64,000 bases of DNA from Streptosporangium sp. NBC_01756 (GCF_035917975.1 NZ_CP109130.1:2666001-2730000), one strand, 5' to 3'. Shown: positions 1-9,414, counted from the first letter of the stretch. Notes: generated from the letters alone by a model not told the origin. Made by a program: numbers and translations.

Positions 1-1
1 G

Positions 2-277
2 CTCGACAAGCGCCCCGAAGGCCCCCTCGTCACCGGCCACAGCGGCACTCGGCACCGCCTCGTCCTCCACCCGACCATCACTGCCTCGGTCCTCGACCAC
101 AGCTACCTCCACCTGCACCGAAACGTGCCAACGACCATAAGACGGCCACCGCCACCAGAAGGAATCGGATCGCCCACAGCCTCAGAGGCCGTAGCGCCCA
201 CCCGAAAGATGACACAGAGACTCTTGTCGGCATTGAGAGCCAAGGAATCGAATCGCCCACAGCCTCAGAGGCCATAG
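2..277 (+). CDS. possible C-terminal end of a gene cut by the left edge
   Basis: A frame is open from the left edge to a TAG at 275-277. The first 43 or so codons have almost only G or C in the third position, as real genes here do. They encode a His/Leu/Arg-rich segment that contains LVTGHSGTRHRLVLHP. From about position 135 the codon bias disappears and the frame runs into the 77-bp tandem repeat, so the original end may have been changed by the repeat. I do not recognise a family. It could also be a chance open frame. No start can be assigned because the gene begins outside the window. Confidence 0.25.
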   Translation, partial: LDKRPEGPLVTGHSGTRHRLVLHPTITASVLDHSYLHLHRNVPTTIRRPPPPEGIGSPTASEAVAPTRKMTQRLLSALRAKESNRPQPQRP

Positions 278-320
278 CGCCCACCCAAAAGGTGACACAG
301 AGACTCTTGTTGGCATTGAG
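161..320. repeat. tandem direct repeat, two 77-bp copies
   Basis: Positions 161-237 and 244-320 are two near-identical 77-bp copies separated by 6 bp (period 83). They share GGAATCG..TCGCCCACAGCC at the left and CTCTTGT.GGCATTGAG at the right and differ at only a few positions. The second copy ends about 50 bp before the proposed start of the phosphodiesterase-like gene, so the repeat occupies its upstream region. Confidence 0.85.
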
Positions 321-370
321 GACCTTCTGAGAAGGTGATCCAAATTGCGAAGATCGAAAGGCTGAGACCC

Positions 371-1222
371 GTGACGATCTCCGTCATCTCGTCAGCCGGA
401 GGCTTCCGGCGATCCTCCGTTCAGGGCTCGCTCGCCGCACTCGCCGTCGGCGTACTCGCGGCTCTCGTTCCCGCCTCACCCGCCGCGGCCCTGCCCGCCT
501 GCCCTCAGATCTTCGGCCATGGCGGCTATCCCAGCGGGGCCAAAGGTTCGGACACCTGGAATCGGGACAAGGTCCGACAGCCCAACCACCCGACCGGCAT
601 CCAGCAGCAGAAGAGCTGGGGCGCCGCCGGGGTGGAGGCCGATGTGCAGCTCACCAGGGACGGCACCAAGGCGGTGATGTGGCACAACACCTCGACCTGG
701 GGTCTGGACGGGGTGAAGAGACCCATCACCGAGATCTGGTGGGCCACAGGCAGCGACAAGCTTCAGGGGCGGCACATCAACAGGGGTGTGTACGTCGGCG
801 AGACCGTTTACACGCTCCGGGAATGGCTGGACTCCGCGAAGTCCAAGAACATGATCGCCCTCCTTGAGCTCAAACCGGAGGCCAGGCAGTCCCTGTTCAA
901 CAGTGATCCTGCGATCAAATCCCGCGCCTGGTCGGAGGTCCTCAGCCCGATCAAGGAAAGGTACGGATCTCAGGAAATCATGATCTACTCGCACGACGCC
1001 GCCATCTGGACCGAACTCCAGAACCGTGCCAGCGCCCAGGGCCTCTCAGCCGTACTCCACAACAGACCCACGTGGACAGACGCCCTCGCGTGGGAAGAGC
1101 CGCCCCCCGCGTGGACGGGGAACGTCTCCAAGTGGCAGCAGGTCCTCAACCAGGGGCCCAAGCGCGTGGCCACGACCTACACCGACGACTACCGCAAATG
1201 GCTGACAGGAAAGTGCGGGTAG
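371..1222 (+). CDS. secreted glycerophosphodiester phosphodiesterase-like protein
   Basis: About 283 residues. A signal peptide is visible: a basic N-terminus (GFRRSS), a hydrophobic Ala/Leu/Val core and an Ala-rich cleavage region ending near PAAALPACP. The mature part starts with the GHGGYPSG segment, followed by the E-A-D-V-Q-L-T-R-D-G block, then MWHNT and LLELKPEA. This is the His-Gly, Glu-x-Asp, His and Glu-x-Lys arrangement of the GDPD TIM barrel, in which metal-dependent hydrolysis of glycerophosphodiesters takes place. The GTG at 371 is preferred because AAAGG lies nine bases ahead. An in-frame GTG at 335 would add 12 residues but has only a badly spaced GAGAAG. It is likely exported by Sec. 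The substrate is unknown, and a PI-PLC-like relative remains possible. Confidence 0.75.
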   Translation: MTISVISSAGGFRRSSVQGSLAALAVGVLAALVPASPAAALPACPQIFGHGGYPSGAKGSDTWNRDKVRQPNHPTGIQQQKSWGAAGVEADVQLTRDGTKAVMWHNTSTWGLDGVKRPITEIWWATGSDKLQGRHINRGVYVGETVYTLREWLDSAKSKNMIALLELKPEARQSLFNSDPAIKSRAWSEVLSPIKERYGSQEIMIYSHDAAIWTELQNRASAQGLSAVLHNRPTWTDALAWEEPPPAWTGNVSKWQQVLNQGPKRVATTYTDDYRKWLTGKCG

Positions 1223-1472
1223 GACACGCCCCCTCATCGGGCGCCCCGACCCTGGCACCGCTCGGATTCCGGCGGTGCTCAGCCCTGGCACCGGCCGGAT
1301 TCCTATCTCTGCGGTGCTCGGCCCTGCACTGGTCGGAGAGGAACGCGTCAGCTACGGCGACCGGCCCTGAACGGTCCCGTACGGATTGCTTCAGCGCCCG
1401 CGAGATCGCTGGGCGGTCGGAGAGTGAGCGGCTACGGTCCGCACGCCGTACGGCGGGGCCGTCTGGCGCGGA

Positions 1473-1586
1473 GGTGGGTGGGTGTTCCGGCCGGCTTGTA
1501 AAAAACCGTAACCAGCGCGCCCGTCAGGCCGGAGGCCTGAAAAACGAGACGGTGACTGCGACGGCCGGCCGGAACACCCACCCACC
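1473..1586. repeat. perfect 22-bp inverted repeat around a 70-bp spacer
   Basis: The 22 bases at 1473-1494 (GGTGGGTGGGTGTTCC followed by GGCCGG) are the exact reverse complement of 1565-1586, and position 1495 pairs with 1564. The spacer holds a smaller hairpin at 1524-1540 (TCAGGCC, loop GGA, GGCCTGA). No start codon and frame with good codon bias was found inside. It could be a small non-autonomous mobile element or a structured transcript. Confidence 0.7.
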
Positions 1587-1710
1587 GCAGCGCGCACGGC
1601 GAAAACCGAAACACCCACCCACCGCAGCGCGAACGGCCACCCGCCCCCGGAAACACCCCGCAGCCAGTGAACCCCGCAGCGCAAGAGAACACCCACCGCA
1701 GCGCGCACGG
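1573..1710. repeat. three dispersed copies of an ACACCCAC..CCGCAGCGCG motif
   Basis: AACACCCACCCACCGCAGCG occurs at 1573-1592 and again at about 1610-1629, both followed by CG. A shorter version, AACACCCACCGCAGCGCG, lies near 1688-1705. The first copy overlaps the right arm of the inverted repeat at 1473-1586. The whole stretch 1223-1735 (about 510 bp) contains no credible gene, only these repeats. Confidence 0.65.
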
Positions 1711-1735
1711 AAAGCGTGAACAGCCAAGCCGGGAG

Positions 1736-3802
1736 TCACTCGTCCTGAGCGGGACCCGACGTGGAGGTGCATGTGAGATTGCTCTCGGGCTTGTAGACGG
1801 TCTTCTTCGTCTCCCGCTTGACCTCTTTGCCGTCCTGCTTGAAGATCCGGGTCACATCGATCGTGAACCCCTGCTGGCCGGTCATCGCGATGCAGGACGG
1901 ACCGCTGTCGGTGGCGTTCTCGAACGGAGTGATGTCGTAACGCTGGGAGGAGATCGATTCGATGTCGTAGCGCTTGGTGCTCCAGAAGGCGACCGTGACC
2001 GAGGTGGCCGTGGAGGAGGTCTTCACCAGCACACCGTACTTGGAGTCGTTCTTCCATCGGAAGTCCGGCTCAGGCCAGGAGACCGTGGACTCCCGGCCGG
2101 CCGGGTAGCGCGAGATGTAGAACTCGTGAGCCACGTGCTGGACATCCTCGAGTCCACCGAAGAAGACCGCGTTGTACATGGTGGTGACGTACTGGGAGAT
2201 GCCGCCGCCCACCGAGTTCATCAGCCGCCCGCCCTGGATCATGGGGGCCGGGACGAAGCCGCGGGCCGTGTCACGCTGACCGATCACGTCGTTGAGGGAG
2301 AAGGTCTCGCCGGGCTTGACCAGGTATCCGTCGAGGAGCTTGGCGATCGTACGGATGTTGGTCGCCCGGGGCACGCAGCAGTCGTATGTCGTGGTGAACT
2401 CGCTGATCTTCTCCTTGATCCCGAGCTTGCGCGCCTCGGCGTCGGAGACGCGGGGCTTGACGTTCGTGAGGGCGACCGGGATCGTCCGGTTGCCTCCCTC
2501 GGCGACCATCCGGCTCACGGCGTCGGCGAGCTTCTCTGCGTTGACACCCTTGCCGGGACGGCCGGGGATCAGCTCCGGCGTGACGCCGACGATCTGGAAG
2601 GTGGGTTCCCGAGGCGCCTGAGCGGGGTCGACGAGCTTGCTCTCCACGGTTGCGAGCGCGTTCTTGGCGTCGAACACCGGGACCATGGTGCCGGCACTTT
2701 CGGCCTCGAAGGACAGGTGGGCGGCGAGGGTCTCCACCGGGAGCTGGACCTGCCGGCCGGCGGAGGTCAGGGTGACCGGGCCGGACAGAGCCTCGGCGGC
2801 GTCGTCGGCGGCCTTTTCGACCGTCTCCTCCGTCGCCTTGGGCTTGATCACCGAAACCGGCAGCTGGACCTCGGCACCGGTGCCGAGGAAGGCCTTTCTG
2901 AGGACCTCGGCTGTGGCCGTCTGCTCCAGCTCGCGGCCGTCACGAGGGGAGACCGCGACCGGCTTGGTGTCCTTGAAGGTGACCTCGCCTTCGCGGACCT
3001 TGAGGTCGATCTTCTTGGCGAGGGCTGTGACGGTGTCGTCCATGCGCCCGGAGTCGACGGAGATCTGAGGGGACAGCTCGGTGGTGCCGGTCAACGCCCG
3101 CCAGACGTCCGTCGGGGAGGGGAAGCCGCTGGACGCCTGACCGATGGTGGCGACGACGTCGAACTCCAGGCCGGCGTCCTCGGGATCGAGGGAGTATTTC
3201 CGGCCCGCGGCCAGGAGGGTCATCTCCTTACCGGCTTTGCCCGGCAGCCGATCCCGGAGCCTGTCCGCGGCCTCGGTCGCGGTCAGCCCGCCGATGTCGA
3301 CGCCGTGGACCCGGGTGCCGGGCAGCATCTTGCCGGACATGACGATCGCCGGTATGGCATAGGCGAGGCCGGCCAGCAGGAGCAGGACGGTGACGACGAG
3401 GAGAAACCTGCGTCCCCGGCGAGGGGGAGGCTCCTCGAAGCGTGACAGGTCGGGCTGCTGGGGACCGCCGGACGCGGACAGGAGTTCGTCATGCTGCGGA
3501 GATCGCTCCGGCGGGGCGGCCATCTGCCACGGCTGGGGCGGGGATGCCGCGGGCGGCAGTCCGGCCGGGCCCTGGGCGGAACCGCCGGGCCGGCCGAAAC
3601 CGGAGGGTGCCGCGGGCTGACCCGGCCCGGAGGAGCCGAAGATGTCGGGCGAGACTCCCGGGGGGAGTCGCGAGCCCCCCTTGGACTGCTCACCGGGAGA
3701 TGCGTTGGGATCGCGGGCGCCCGGCCGGACCGGGCGTGAAGGAAGGGGAACCGCCGCGAACGGGTCCGTCGGTGGGTCTATCGACGCTCCGGCGTTCCGC
3801 AC
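1736..3802 (-). CDS. membrane-anchored VanW-family protein with PG-binding-like repeats
   Basis: About 688 residues. The first 125 residues are Pro/Gly-rich and probably cytoplasmic. One membrane segment (FLLVVTVLLLLAGLAYAIP) lies near residues 132-155. An extracellular part follows with YSLDPEDAGLEF-type putative peptidoglycan-binding domains, and then a VanW domain with the hallmarks TTYDCCVPRATNI, KPGETFSLNDVIG and VGGGISQYVTTMYNAVF. VanW proteins are linked to glycopeptide resistance and cell-wall binding, but the reaction is not established. The GTG at 3802 is preferred because GGAGGAGACGGAGGCC precedes it. A TTG at 3868 gives 22 more residues with no visible ribosome site. A transglycosylase or L,D-transpeptidase-like role cannot be excluded. 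Confidence 0.85.
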   Translation of the reverse strand: MRNAGASIDPPTDPFAAVPLPSRPVRPGARDPNASPGEQSKGGSRLPPGVSPDIFGSSGPGQPAAPSGFGRPGGSAQGPAGLPPAASPPQPWQMAAPPERSPQHDELLSASGGPQQPDLSRFEEPPPRRGRRFLLVVTVLLLLAGLAYAIPAIVMSGKMLPGTRVHGVDIGGLTATEAADRLRDRLPGKAGKEMTLLAAGRKYSLDPEDAGLEFDVVATIGQASSGFPSPTDVWRALTGTTELSPQISVDSGRMDDTVTALAKKIDLKVREGEVTFKDTKPVAVSPRDGRELEQTATAEVLRKAFLGTGAEVQLPVSVIKPKATEETVEKAADDAAEALSGPVTLTSAGRQVQLPVETLAAHLSFEAESAGTMVPVFDAKNALATVESKLVDPAQAPREPTFQIVGVTPELIPGRPGKGVNAEKLADAVSRMVAEGGNRTIPVALTNVKPRVSDAEARKLGIKEKISEFTTTYDCCVPRATNIRTIAKLLDGYLVKPGETFSLNDVIGQRDTARGFVPAPMIQGGRLMNSVGGGISQYVTTMYNAVFFGGLEDVQHVAHEFYISRYPAGRESTVSWPEPDFRWKNDSKYGVLVKTSSTATSVTVAFWSTKRYDIESISSQRYDITPFENATDSGPSCIAMTGQQGFTIDVTRIFKQDGKEVKRETKKTVYKPESNLTCTSTSGPAQDE

Positions 3803-3889
3803 GGCCTCCGTCTCCTCCTGCTCCGCAGTTTTTACCTTTGTTAACCCTAAACCACGTTCATCAGTCAAGAACCGAAAAGCAGTAACGAA

Positions 3890-4561
3890 TCAGCCCGTCC
3901 ACCGGTAGCGGTGTTCGGGTCGGCCCGCCGTGCCGTACTTCGGCCGGAGTTCGGCCTGGCCCGTCGCGCAGAGATATTCCAGGTAGCGGCGGGCGCTGAC
4001 CCGGGAGAGGCCGGTGAGCGCCGCCGCCTCGGCGGCCGACAGGTCGGTGCCGGTCTCTCTGAGCGCGTCGGCGACCAGACCGCAGGTGGTGGCCGACAGC
4101 CCTTTGGGGAGCGGTGGCGGCCCTCCTCTGACGTTGCCGAAAACCCGGTCCACCTCGTCCTGGCCGATCGTGGAGCCGATCGCGGCGAATCGCCTGCGGG
4201 TGTCGGCGTACTGTTCCAGGCGTTCGGTGAGCGCGCCGGCGGTGAACGGTTTGATCAGGTAGTTGACCGCGCCGCCGCGCATGGCCGCGCGGACCGTGGC
4301 GACGTCACGCGCCGCGGTGATCACCAGGACGTCCACCGGATGGGAGACGCCCCTGAGCGTCGTGAGCACATCAAGGCCGGACATGTCCGGCAGGTAGATG
4401 TCGAGGAGCACCAGATCGGGCCGGTGCTCGGCCACGGCGGCGACCGCCGCCCCACCGGTGTGCACGGCGTTGACCACGGTGAACCCGGGCACCCGGGCCA
4501 CGTAGCCGCTGTGGATCCGGGCCACCATGAAGTCGTCGTCCACGACGAGTACGCGGATCAC
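3890..4561 (-). CDS. CitB/DcuR-type response regulator
   Basis: About 223 residues. The N-terminal receiver domain shows the acidic pocket VVDDD, the phospho-acceptor Asp at about residue 54 (LVLLDIYLPD), the switch Thr in VITAAR and the Lys in YLIKPF. The C-terminal half carries a helix-turn-helix region (LSAAEAAALTGLSRVSARRYLEYL), as in the CitB/DctR group. The GTG start shares bases with the kinase stop (GTGA), so the two are translationally coupled. The divergent tct transporter operon next door is its likely target, and a tricarboxylate or similar carboxylate the likely signal. That is inferred from the position and the family. Confidence 0.92.
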   Translation of the reverse strand: MIRVLVVDDDFMVARIHSGYVARVPGFTVVNAVHTGGAAVAAVAEHRPDLVLLDIYLPDMSGLDVLTTLRGVSHPVDVLVITAARDVATVRAAMRGGAVNYLIKPFTAGALTERLEQYADTRRRFAAIGSTIGQDEVDRVFGNVRGGPPPLPKGLSATTCGLVADALRETGTDLSAAEAAALTGLSRVSARRYLEYLCATGQAELRPKYGTAGRPEHRYRWTG

Positions 4562-6201
4562 TCCGGCCTCCCCGTGGAAGCCGGTTCTTCTCGCGCCCCG
4601 TCCGTCGCGCCGCCCGGCCCGGCGTCGTCGCGCCGGGGCAGCAGGGCCGTGAAGACGGCGCCGTCCGCGTTGTGCACCCGCACCCAGCCGCCCCTGCGCG
4701 CACACGTCTGACGGGTCAGGGCCAGGCCGAGTCCGCGCGGACCCGCATGAGCGACCTTGGTGGTGAACCCCTCACGGAACACCTCCTCGGCCAGGCCCGG
4801 GGTGATCCCCGGCCCGGAGTCACCGACCCGGACATGCAGGCCGTCGGCCTCGGTGCGGACCGAGACCTCGACCGTGCCCCCGATCCCCTGCAGCGCGTCG
4901 AGGGCGTTGGCGACCAGGTTGCCGACCACCAGTACGGCGTCGCGGGGGTCGCCGAGCGTGTCCTCCTCCACCCGGGCGTCTTCGGCGAGCACCAGGGAGG
5001 CGCCCCGCTCGGCCGCTTCGGCGGACTTGGCCAGCAGCAGCGCGGCCAGTGTCGGGTCGGCGACCTTCTCCCGGATGCCGGACGCGTGCCGGCCGTATGC
5101 CTCGGAGGTCTGGGTGATGTAGTTGACGGCGGTCTCGTGCTCGCCGAGCTCCAGCAGTCCGACCACGGTGTGCATCCGGTTGGCGAACTCATGGGCCTGG
5201 GCGCGCAGCGCGTCGGTCGTGCTGCTGGCCCGGTCGAGCTCACGCGCGAGCTCGACCAGCTCGGTGCGGTCGCGCAGGGTGACCACCCAGCCGCGTCGCT
5301 GCTCGCGGACCGCCACCGGGGTGCGGTTGAGCACCAGTACGCGGTCGCGGTGGAGCACCACCCGGTCGTCACCCGCGTCTACACCGTCCAGCACGTCCCG
5401 CATCCGTTCCGACAGGGGTATCTCGTGCAGGCCCCGGCCGACGTCGTGGACGGACAGTCCGATCAGGTCGCGGGCCGCGTCGTTGATCAGCGTCACCCTG
5501 CCCTGGAGGTCGAGGGCGAGCACCCCCTCCTTCACCCCGTGCAGCACCCCTTCGCGCTGTTCGAGCAGGGCCGCGATCTCCCGGGGCTCCAGTCCGAAGG
5601 TCTGGCGACGGACCCGCCGGGCGATCAGCCCGGTGGCCGCGGAGCCGGCGAGCAGTACGGCGAGCACGGTCCACAGCAGCGGCGGCAGCGCCGAGCCGAG
5701 CTCGTCGGCGACGGTGTCCTGGAGCACGCCGACCGAGGCCAGGCCGATGACCTGACCGGAAGGACCGAAGATCGGGGCCTTGCCGCGGACGGAGCGGCCG
5801 AGGGTGCCCGTCTGGATGCCGGTCCAGGTGTGGCCGCCGGCCAGGATCTCCGAACCGTCGGTGGACAGCCGTTTGCCGATCAGGGCCGTGTTGGGATGGG
5901 CGTAGCGGATCTGGTCCCGATTGGCGATCACCACGTAGTCGGCGCCGGTGGCCGCCTGCACTCCCACCGCGATCGGCTGCAGGATCCGCTCGGGACGGGT
6001 CTGCGCGAATGCCTCGCGGACCTGGGGCAGTCCCGCGACGGACTCGGCGATCGCCAGCGCGCGCTGCTGGTACTGCCGGTCGAGCTGGCTGCGGGTGTGC
6101 TCCACCCAGACGCCCGCCGTACCTCCCACCGCGAGAAACACGATCACCGTCTGCAGCACGAACAGCTGGGTGCCGAGGGAGGCGTTGAGTATCCGTCGCA
6201 C
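4558..6201 (-). CDS. CitA/DcuS-type sensor histidine kinase
   Basis: About 547 residues. A first membrane helix (LFVLQTVIVFLAVGGTAG) is followed by an extracellular Cache-like sensor domain (about residues 35-170, with DYVVIANRDQIRYAHPN and IGLASVGVL). A second helix (LLWTVLAVLLAGSAATGLIA), a PAS domain (about 210-320) and a kinase module follow. The phospho-acceptor His is near residue 337 in HEFANRMHTVVGLLEL, which is the typical CitA/DcuS H-box. The ATP-binding lid shows NLVANALDAL, VGDSGPGI and GLGLAL. It probably senses an extracellular carboxylate and phosphorylates the overlapping regulator. GTG start. Confidence 0.92.
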   Translation of the reverse strand: MRRILNASLGTQLFVLQTVIVFLAVGGTAGVWVEHTRSQLDRQYQQRALAIAESVAGLPQVREAFAQTRPERILQPIAVGVQAATGADYVVIANRDQIRYAHPNTALIGKRLSTDGSEILAGGHTWTGIQTGTLGRSVRGKAPIFGPSGQVIGLASVGVLQDTVADELGSALPPLLWTVLAVLLAGSAATGLIARRVRRQTFGLEPREIAALLEQREGVLHGVKEGVLALDLQGRVTLINDAARDLIGLSVHDVGRGLHEIPLSERMRDVLDGVDAGDDRVVLHRDRVLVLNRTPVAVREQRRGWVVTLRDRTELVELARELDRASSTTDALRAQAHEFANRMHTVVGLLELGEHETAVNYITQTSEAYGRHASGIREKVADPTLAALLLAKSAEAAERGASLVLAEDARVEEDTLGDPRDAVLVVGNLVANALDALQGIGGTVEVSVRTEADGLHVRVGDSGPGITPGLAEEVFREGFTTKVAHAGPRGLGLALTRQTCARRGGWVRVHNADGAVFTALLPRRDDAGPGGATDGAREEPASTGRPE

Positions 6202-6382
6202 AAGTGAACTCCCAGGTCAGGCTGCTCATGAAAGCAGCCGGAGGTAACGGCGGGGTCGCGATGACCGTGGCCGACGTGACCAATACGACCGATACGACGG
6301 CAACCTCACAAAGGATCGACACGGCTGCCCGCGGCGCCCAGCATCCTCACCACGCTTTTCTTTCCGTTGTTTGGAGTTGACC
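6202..6382. promoter_or_regulatory. divergent promoter region between the sensor kinase and tctC
   Basis: This 181-bp gap separates two divergent operons and must hold both promoters and, by analogy with CitAB/TctDE systems, the response-regulator sites. I could not pick out a convincing -35/-10 pair or a repeat. GGAG at 6373-6376 is the ribosome site of tctC. Confidence 0.4.
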
Positions 6383-7354
6383 ATGCGCCTTCGGAGACTC
6401 GCCGCCCTGGCGGCCCTGTCCCTCGCCGCTCTCACCGCGTGCGGCTCGGGCTCGGGCTCGGGCTCGGACGTCGGCACGCTGAAAATCATGGCTCCGGCGT
6501 CGCCCGGCGGAGGCTGGGACCAGACCTCCCGTACGGCGGAGCAGGCCTTCAAGTCGGCCGACCCGTCCCGCACGGTGGAGGTCTACAACGTCCCCGGTGC
6601 GGGCGGAACCATCGGCCTGGCCCAGCTCGCCGCCGCGAAGGGCAACGGCAACCTGCTGATGACCATGGGCCTGGTGATGGTGGGCGCGGTGGAGCAGAAC
6701 AAGTCGAAGGTCACCCTGACCGAGACCACGCCTGTCGCGAAGCTCACCGAGGAGTACGAGATCGTCGTGGTCCCGGCGGCCTCGCCGTACAGGACGCTGG
6801 CCGATCTGGTGGCGGCGTGGAAGGCCGACCCGGCGAAGATCGCGATCGCGGGCGGGTCGGCCGGGGGCACCGACCACATCGTGGCGGGTCTGATGGCCAA
6901 GGCCGCCGGGATCGATCCCGGGCGGGTCAACTACATCGCCCACTCGGGTGGCGGTGAGGCCCTCAACGCGCTGCTGGGCAACAAGGTCGCGCTGGGGATC
7001 TCCGGCATCGGCGAGTTCGCCGAACACGTGAAGTCCGGCAAGCTCCGGGCGCTCGGTGTGAGCTCGCCCACCCGGGTCGACAGCGTGGACGCGCCCACCC
7101 TGAAGGAGGCGGGTCTGGACGTCGAACTGGCCAACTGGCGCGGGTTCGTGGCCCCGCCCGGCCTGGATGACACCGCCAAGAAGAACCTGACCGACCTGGT
7201 CACCAGGATGCACGACTCGCAGGCGTGGAAGGACGCGGTGGCCAAGAACGGCTGGATCGACTCCTTCCAGACCGGCCAGGAGTTCGCCGACTACCTCGCG
7301 GCCGAGCAGACCAAGGTCAAGACCATCATCGCGGAAATGGGACTCGTCTCCTGA
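6383..7354 (+). CDS. tctC: TctC-like extracytoplasmic tricarboxylate-binding lipoprotein
   Basis: About 323 residues. The N-terminus RLRRLAALAALSLAALTAC ends in a lipobox, so the mature protein should be anchored outside the membrane by a lipidated Cys, with a Gly/Ser linker after it. The body has the TctC/BugD-type periplasmic-binding signatures ASPGGGWDQTSR, NVPGAGGTIGLAQ and ANWRGFVAPPGL. It should capture a carboxylate and deliver it to TctAB. The ATG at 6383 has GGAG seven bases upstream. The stop codon overlaps the start of tctB (TGATG), so the three genes form one operon. Confidence 0.93.
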   Translation: MRLRRLAALAALSLAALTACGSGSGSGSDVGTLKIMAPASPGGGWDQTSRTAEQAFKSADPSRTVEVYNVPGAGGTIGLAQLAAAKGNGNLLMTMGLVMVGAVEQNKSKVTLTETTPVAKLTEEYEIVVVPAASPYRTLADLVAAWKADPAKIAIAGGSAGGTDHIVAGLMAKAAGIDPGRVNYIAHSGGGEALNALLGNKVALGISGIGEFAEHVKSGKLRALGVSSPTRVDSVDAPTLKEAGLDVELANWRGFVAPPGLDDTAKKNLTDLVTRMHDSQAWKDAVAKNGWIDSFQTGQEFADYLAAEQTKVKTIIAEMGLVS

Positions 7355-7890
7355 TGGACTCCACCGAAGAGCCGACCGGCGCCACCGACGGTGGCGCCGG
7401 TCCGGCGTACTCATGGCGGCGGCCGGAGCTCGCCCTGGCGCTGACCGTCCTCGGACTGGGCGTGTTCGTGATCGTGGGGACCGCCGACGTCCGCGCCGCG
7501 GGCTCCGCGCTGGGGCTGGGTCCCCGGTTCTTCCCGGTCATCGTCGGTTCCGCGCTGCTGCTGATCGGGCTGTTCTATGCGATCGACGTGGTCCGGGGCG
7601 GACGCGGTGAGCCCGAGGAGAGCGAGGACGCCGACGTCGGCGCGCGGGCGGACTGGCGGACGGTCGCGCTGGTGAGCGTGATCTTCCTGGCCTTCGCCGG
7701 ACTGCTGGACCTGCTCGGCTGGATCATCGCGGGCGCACTGCTCTTCTTCGGCCTCTCGCTGGTGCTCGGGGCCACCCGGCGCCTGCACGCGGGAGTGATC
7801 GCGATCGTGCTGTCCACCGTCACCTACCTGGCGTTCGTCAAGGGACTGGGCGTGACGCTGCCCGCGGGGCTGCTGGCGGGGGTGATCTAG
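7354..7890 (+). CDS. tctB: TctB-like small membrane subunit
   Basis: About 178 residues. Four hydrophobic segments are visible (near ALALTVLGLGVFVIVG, FFPVIVGSALLLIGLFYAI, TVALVSVIFLAFAGLLDLLG, and AGALLFFGLSLVLG with the following helix). The GLGPRFFPVIVG motif is typical of the TctB/DUF1468 family. It is the small integral subunit of the tripartite tricarboxylate transporter. Its ATG overlaps the tctC stop by one base, and tctA begins directly after its stop, so subunit production is probably coupled. Confidence 0.92.
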   Translation: MDSTEEPTGATDGGAGPAYSWRRPELALALTVLGLGVFVIVGTADVRAAGSALGLGPRFFPVIVGSALLLIGLFYAIDVVRGGRGEPEESEDADVGARADWRTVALVSVIFLAFAGLLDLLGWIIAGALLFFGLSLVLGATRRLHAGVIAIVLSTVTYLAFVKGLGVTLPAGLLAGVI

Positions 7891-9414
7891 ATGGAGTCGT
7901 TCCAGCTCCTGATGGACGGGTTCACGACCGCGCTGACCCCGGTCAACCTGCTCTACGCGCTGGTCGGCGTCACCCTCGGCACGCTGGTCGGCGTACTGCC
8001 CGGCATCGGCCCGGCCATGACCGTGGCCCTGCTGCTGCCGATCACCTTCACCGTCCCCCCGGCCAGCGCGTTCATCATGTTCGCCGGGATCTACTACGGC
8101 GGCATGTACGGCGGGTCGACCACCTCGATCCTGCTCAACACGCCCGGTGAGAGCTCCTCGATGATCACCGCGCTGGAGGGCAACCAGATGGCCAAGCGGG
8201 GGCGGGCCGCCCAGGCGCTGGCTACCGCCGCGATCGGCTCCTTCGTCGCGGGCACGATCGCCACCGGGCTGCTGGTCGTCGCGGCCCCGCTGGTGGTGGA
8301 CTTCGCGATCTCGTTCGGCCCCGAGGACTACTTCGCGCTGGCCGTACTGGCCTTCACCGCGGTCTCGTCGGTGCTGTCGCGCTCGGTCGTGCGCGGGCTG
8401 GCCTCATTGGGAATCGGCCTGGTCATCGGGTTGATCGGCATCGACCAGCAGACGGGTCAGGCGCGGCTGACCCTAGGCATTCCGCAGCTGCTCGACGGCA
8501 TCGACATCGTGATCGTCGCGGTCGGCCTGTTCGCGCTGGGTGAGGTGCTCTACGTGGCCTCCCGGCTGCGGCACGGCACACCGGAGGTCATCCCCGTCGG
8601 CCGGGCCTTCCTCGGCCGCTCCGACTGGTCGCGGTCCTGGCGGCCCTGGCTGCGCGGCACCGCCCTCGGCTTCCCGTTCGGGGCGCTGCCGGGCGGCGGG
8701 GCGGAGATCCCCACTTTCCTGTCGTACTCGATCGAGAAGCGCCTGGCCCGGGGAGTGGCCCGAGAGGAGTACGGCAGGGGCGCCATCGAAGGCGTCGCCG
8801 GGCCCGAGGCCGCCAACAACGCGTCGGCCGCGGGCACCCTCGTCCCGCTGCTCACCCTGGGCCTGCCCACGTCGGCGACGGCCGCGATCCTGCTGGCGGC
8901 ATTCCAGCAGTACGGCCTGCAGCCCGGCCCGCAGCTGTTCGACCACAACCCGGCACTGGTCTGGGGCATGGTCGCCTCGCTGTTCGTCGGCAACGTCATG
9001 CTGCTGGTACTCAACCTGCCGCTGGCCCCGCTCTGGGCGCGGGTGCTGAACATCCCCCGCCCCTACCTCTACGCGGGCATCGTGCTGTTCGCCGCCCTGG
9101 GCGTCTACGCGCTCAACTCCTCCTGGGTGGAGCTGGTCATCCTCTACATCCTGGGCATGCTGGGCTTCGCGATGCGCCGCTTCGGGCTTCCGGTGGCGCC
9201 GGCCGTGATCGGCATGATCCTGGGCCCGATGGCCGAGATCCAGCTCCGCAGGGCCCTGGCGATCGGCGCGGGCGACGTGACCGTGCTGGTGCGGAGCCCG
9301 ATCGCGGTGGCGCTGCTGGTGGTCTCCGTTCTGGTGCTGCTGGCCCCGGCGGCCAGGAGGCTGTTCACGCGGCCGTCGCGTGTCACCACCTCGGGACGGG
9401 AATCCGGGGAGTAG
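7891..9414 (+). CDS. tctA: TctA-like large membrane subunit of tricarboxylate transporter
   Basis: 507 residues, the usual size for TctA, with about a dozen hydrophobic segments. Family signatures include [20 protein letters not shown] near residue 30, [20 protein letters not shown] near residue 70, and [19 protein letters not shown] with [15 protein letters not shown] in the second half. It forms the transport channel with TctB, driven by an ion gradient and fed by TctC. The ATG follows the tctB stop with no gap. Confidence 0.94.
   Translation: MESFQLLMDGFTTALTPVNLLYALVGVTLGTLVGVLPGIGPAMTVALLLPITFTVPPASAFIMFAGIYYGGMYGGSTTSILLNTPGESSSMITALEGNQMAKRGRAAQALATAAIGSFVAGTIATGLLVVAAPLVVDFAISFGPEDYFALAVLAFTAVSSVLSRSVVRGLASLGIGLVIGLIGIDQQTGQARLTLGIPQLLDGIDIVIVAVGLFALGEVLYVASRLRHGTPEVIPVGRAFLGRSDWSRSWRPWLRGTALGFPFGALPGGGAEIPTFLSYSIEKRLARGVAREEYGRGAIEGVAGPEAANNASAAGTLVPLLTLGLPTSATAAILLAAFQQYGLQPGPQLFDHNPALVWGMVASLFVGNVMLLVLNLPLAPLWARVLNIPRPYLYAGIVLFAALGVYALNSSWVELVILYILGMLGFAMRRFGLPVAPAVIGMILGPMAEIQLRRALAIGAGDVTVLVRSPIAVALLVVSVLVLLAPAARRLFTRPSRVTTSGRESGE

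Noticed and set aside
1667..3445. 592-codon plus-strand frame opposite the VanW gene
   Set aside because: It has no family motifs and Asp/Arg/Gly-rich shadow composition. The minus-strand frame has clear VanW motifs.
3803..3868. Alternative VanW start at TTG 3868
   Set aside because: No ribosome site. The TTGACT there looks more like a promoter -35 element, and GGAGGAG precedes the GTG at 3802.
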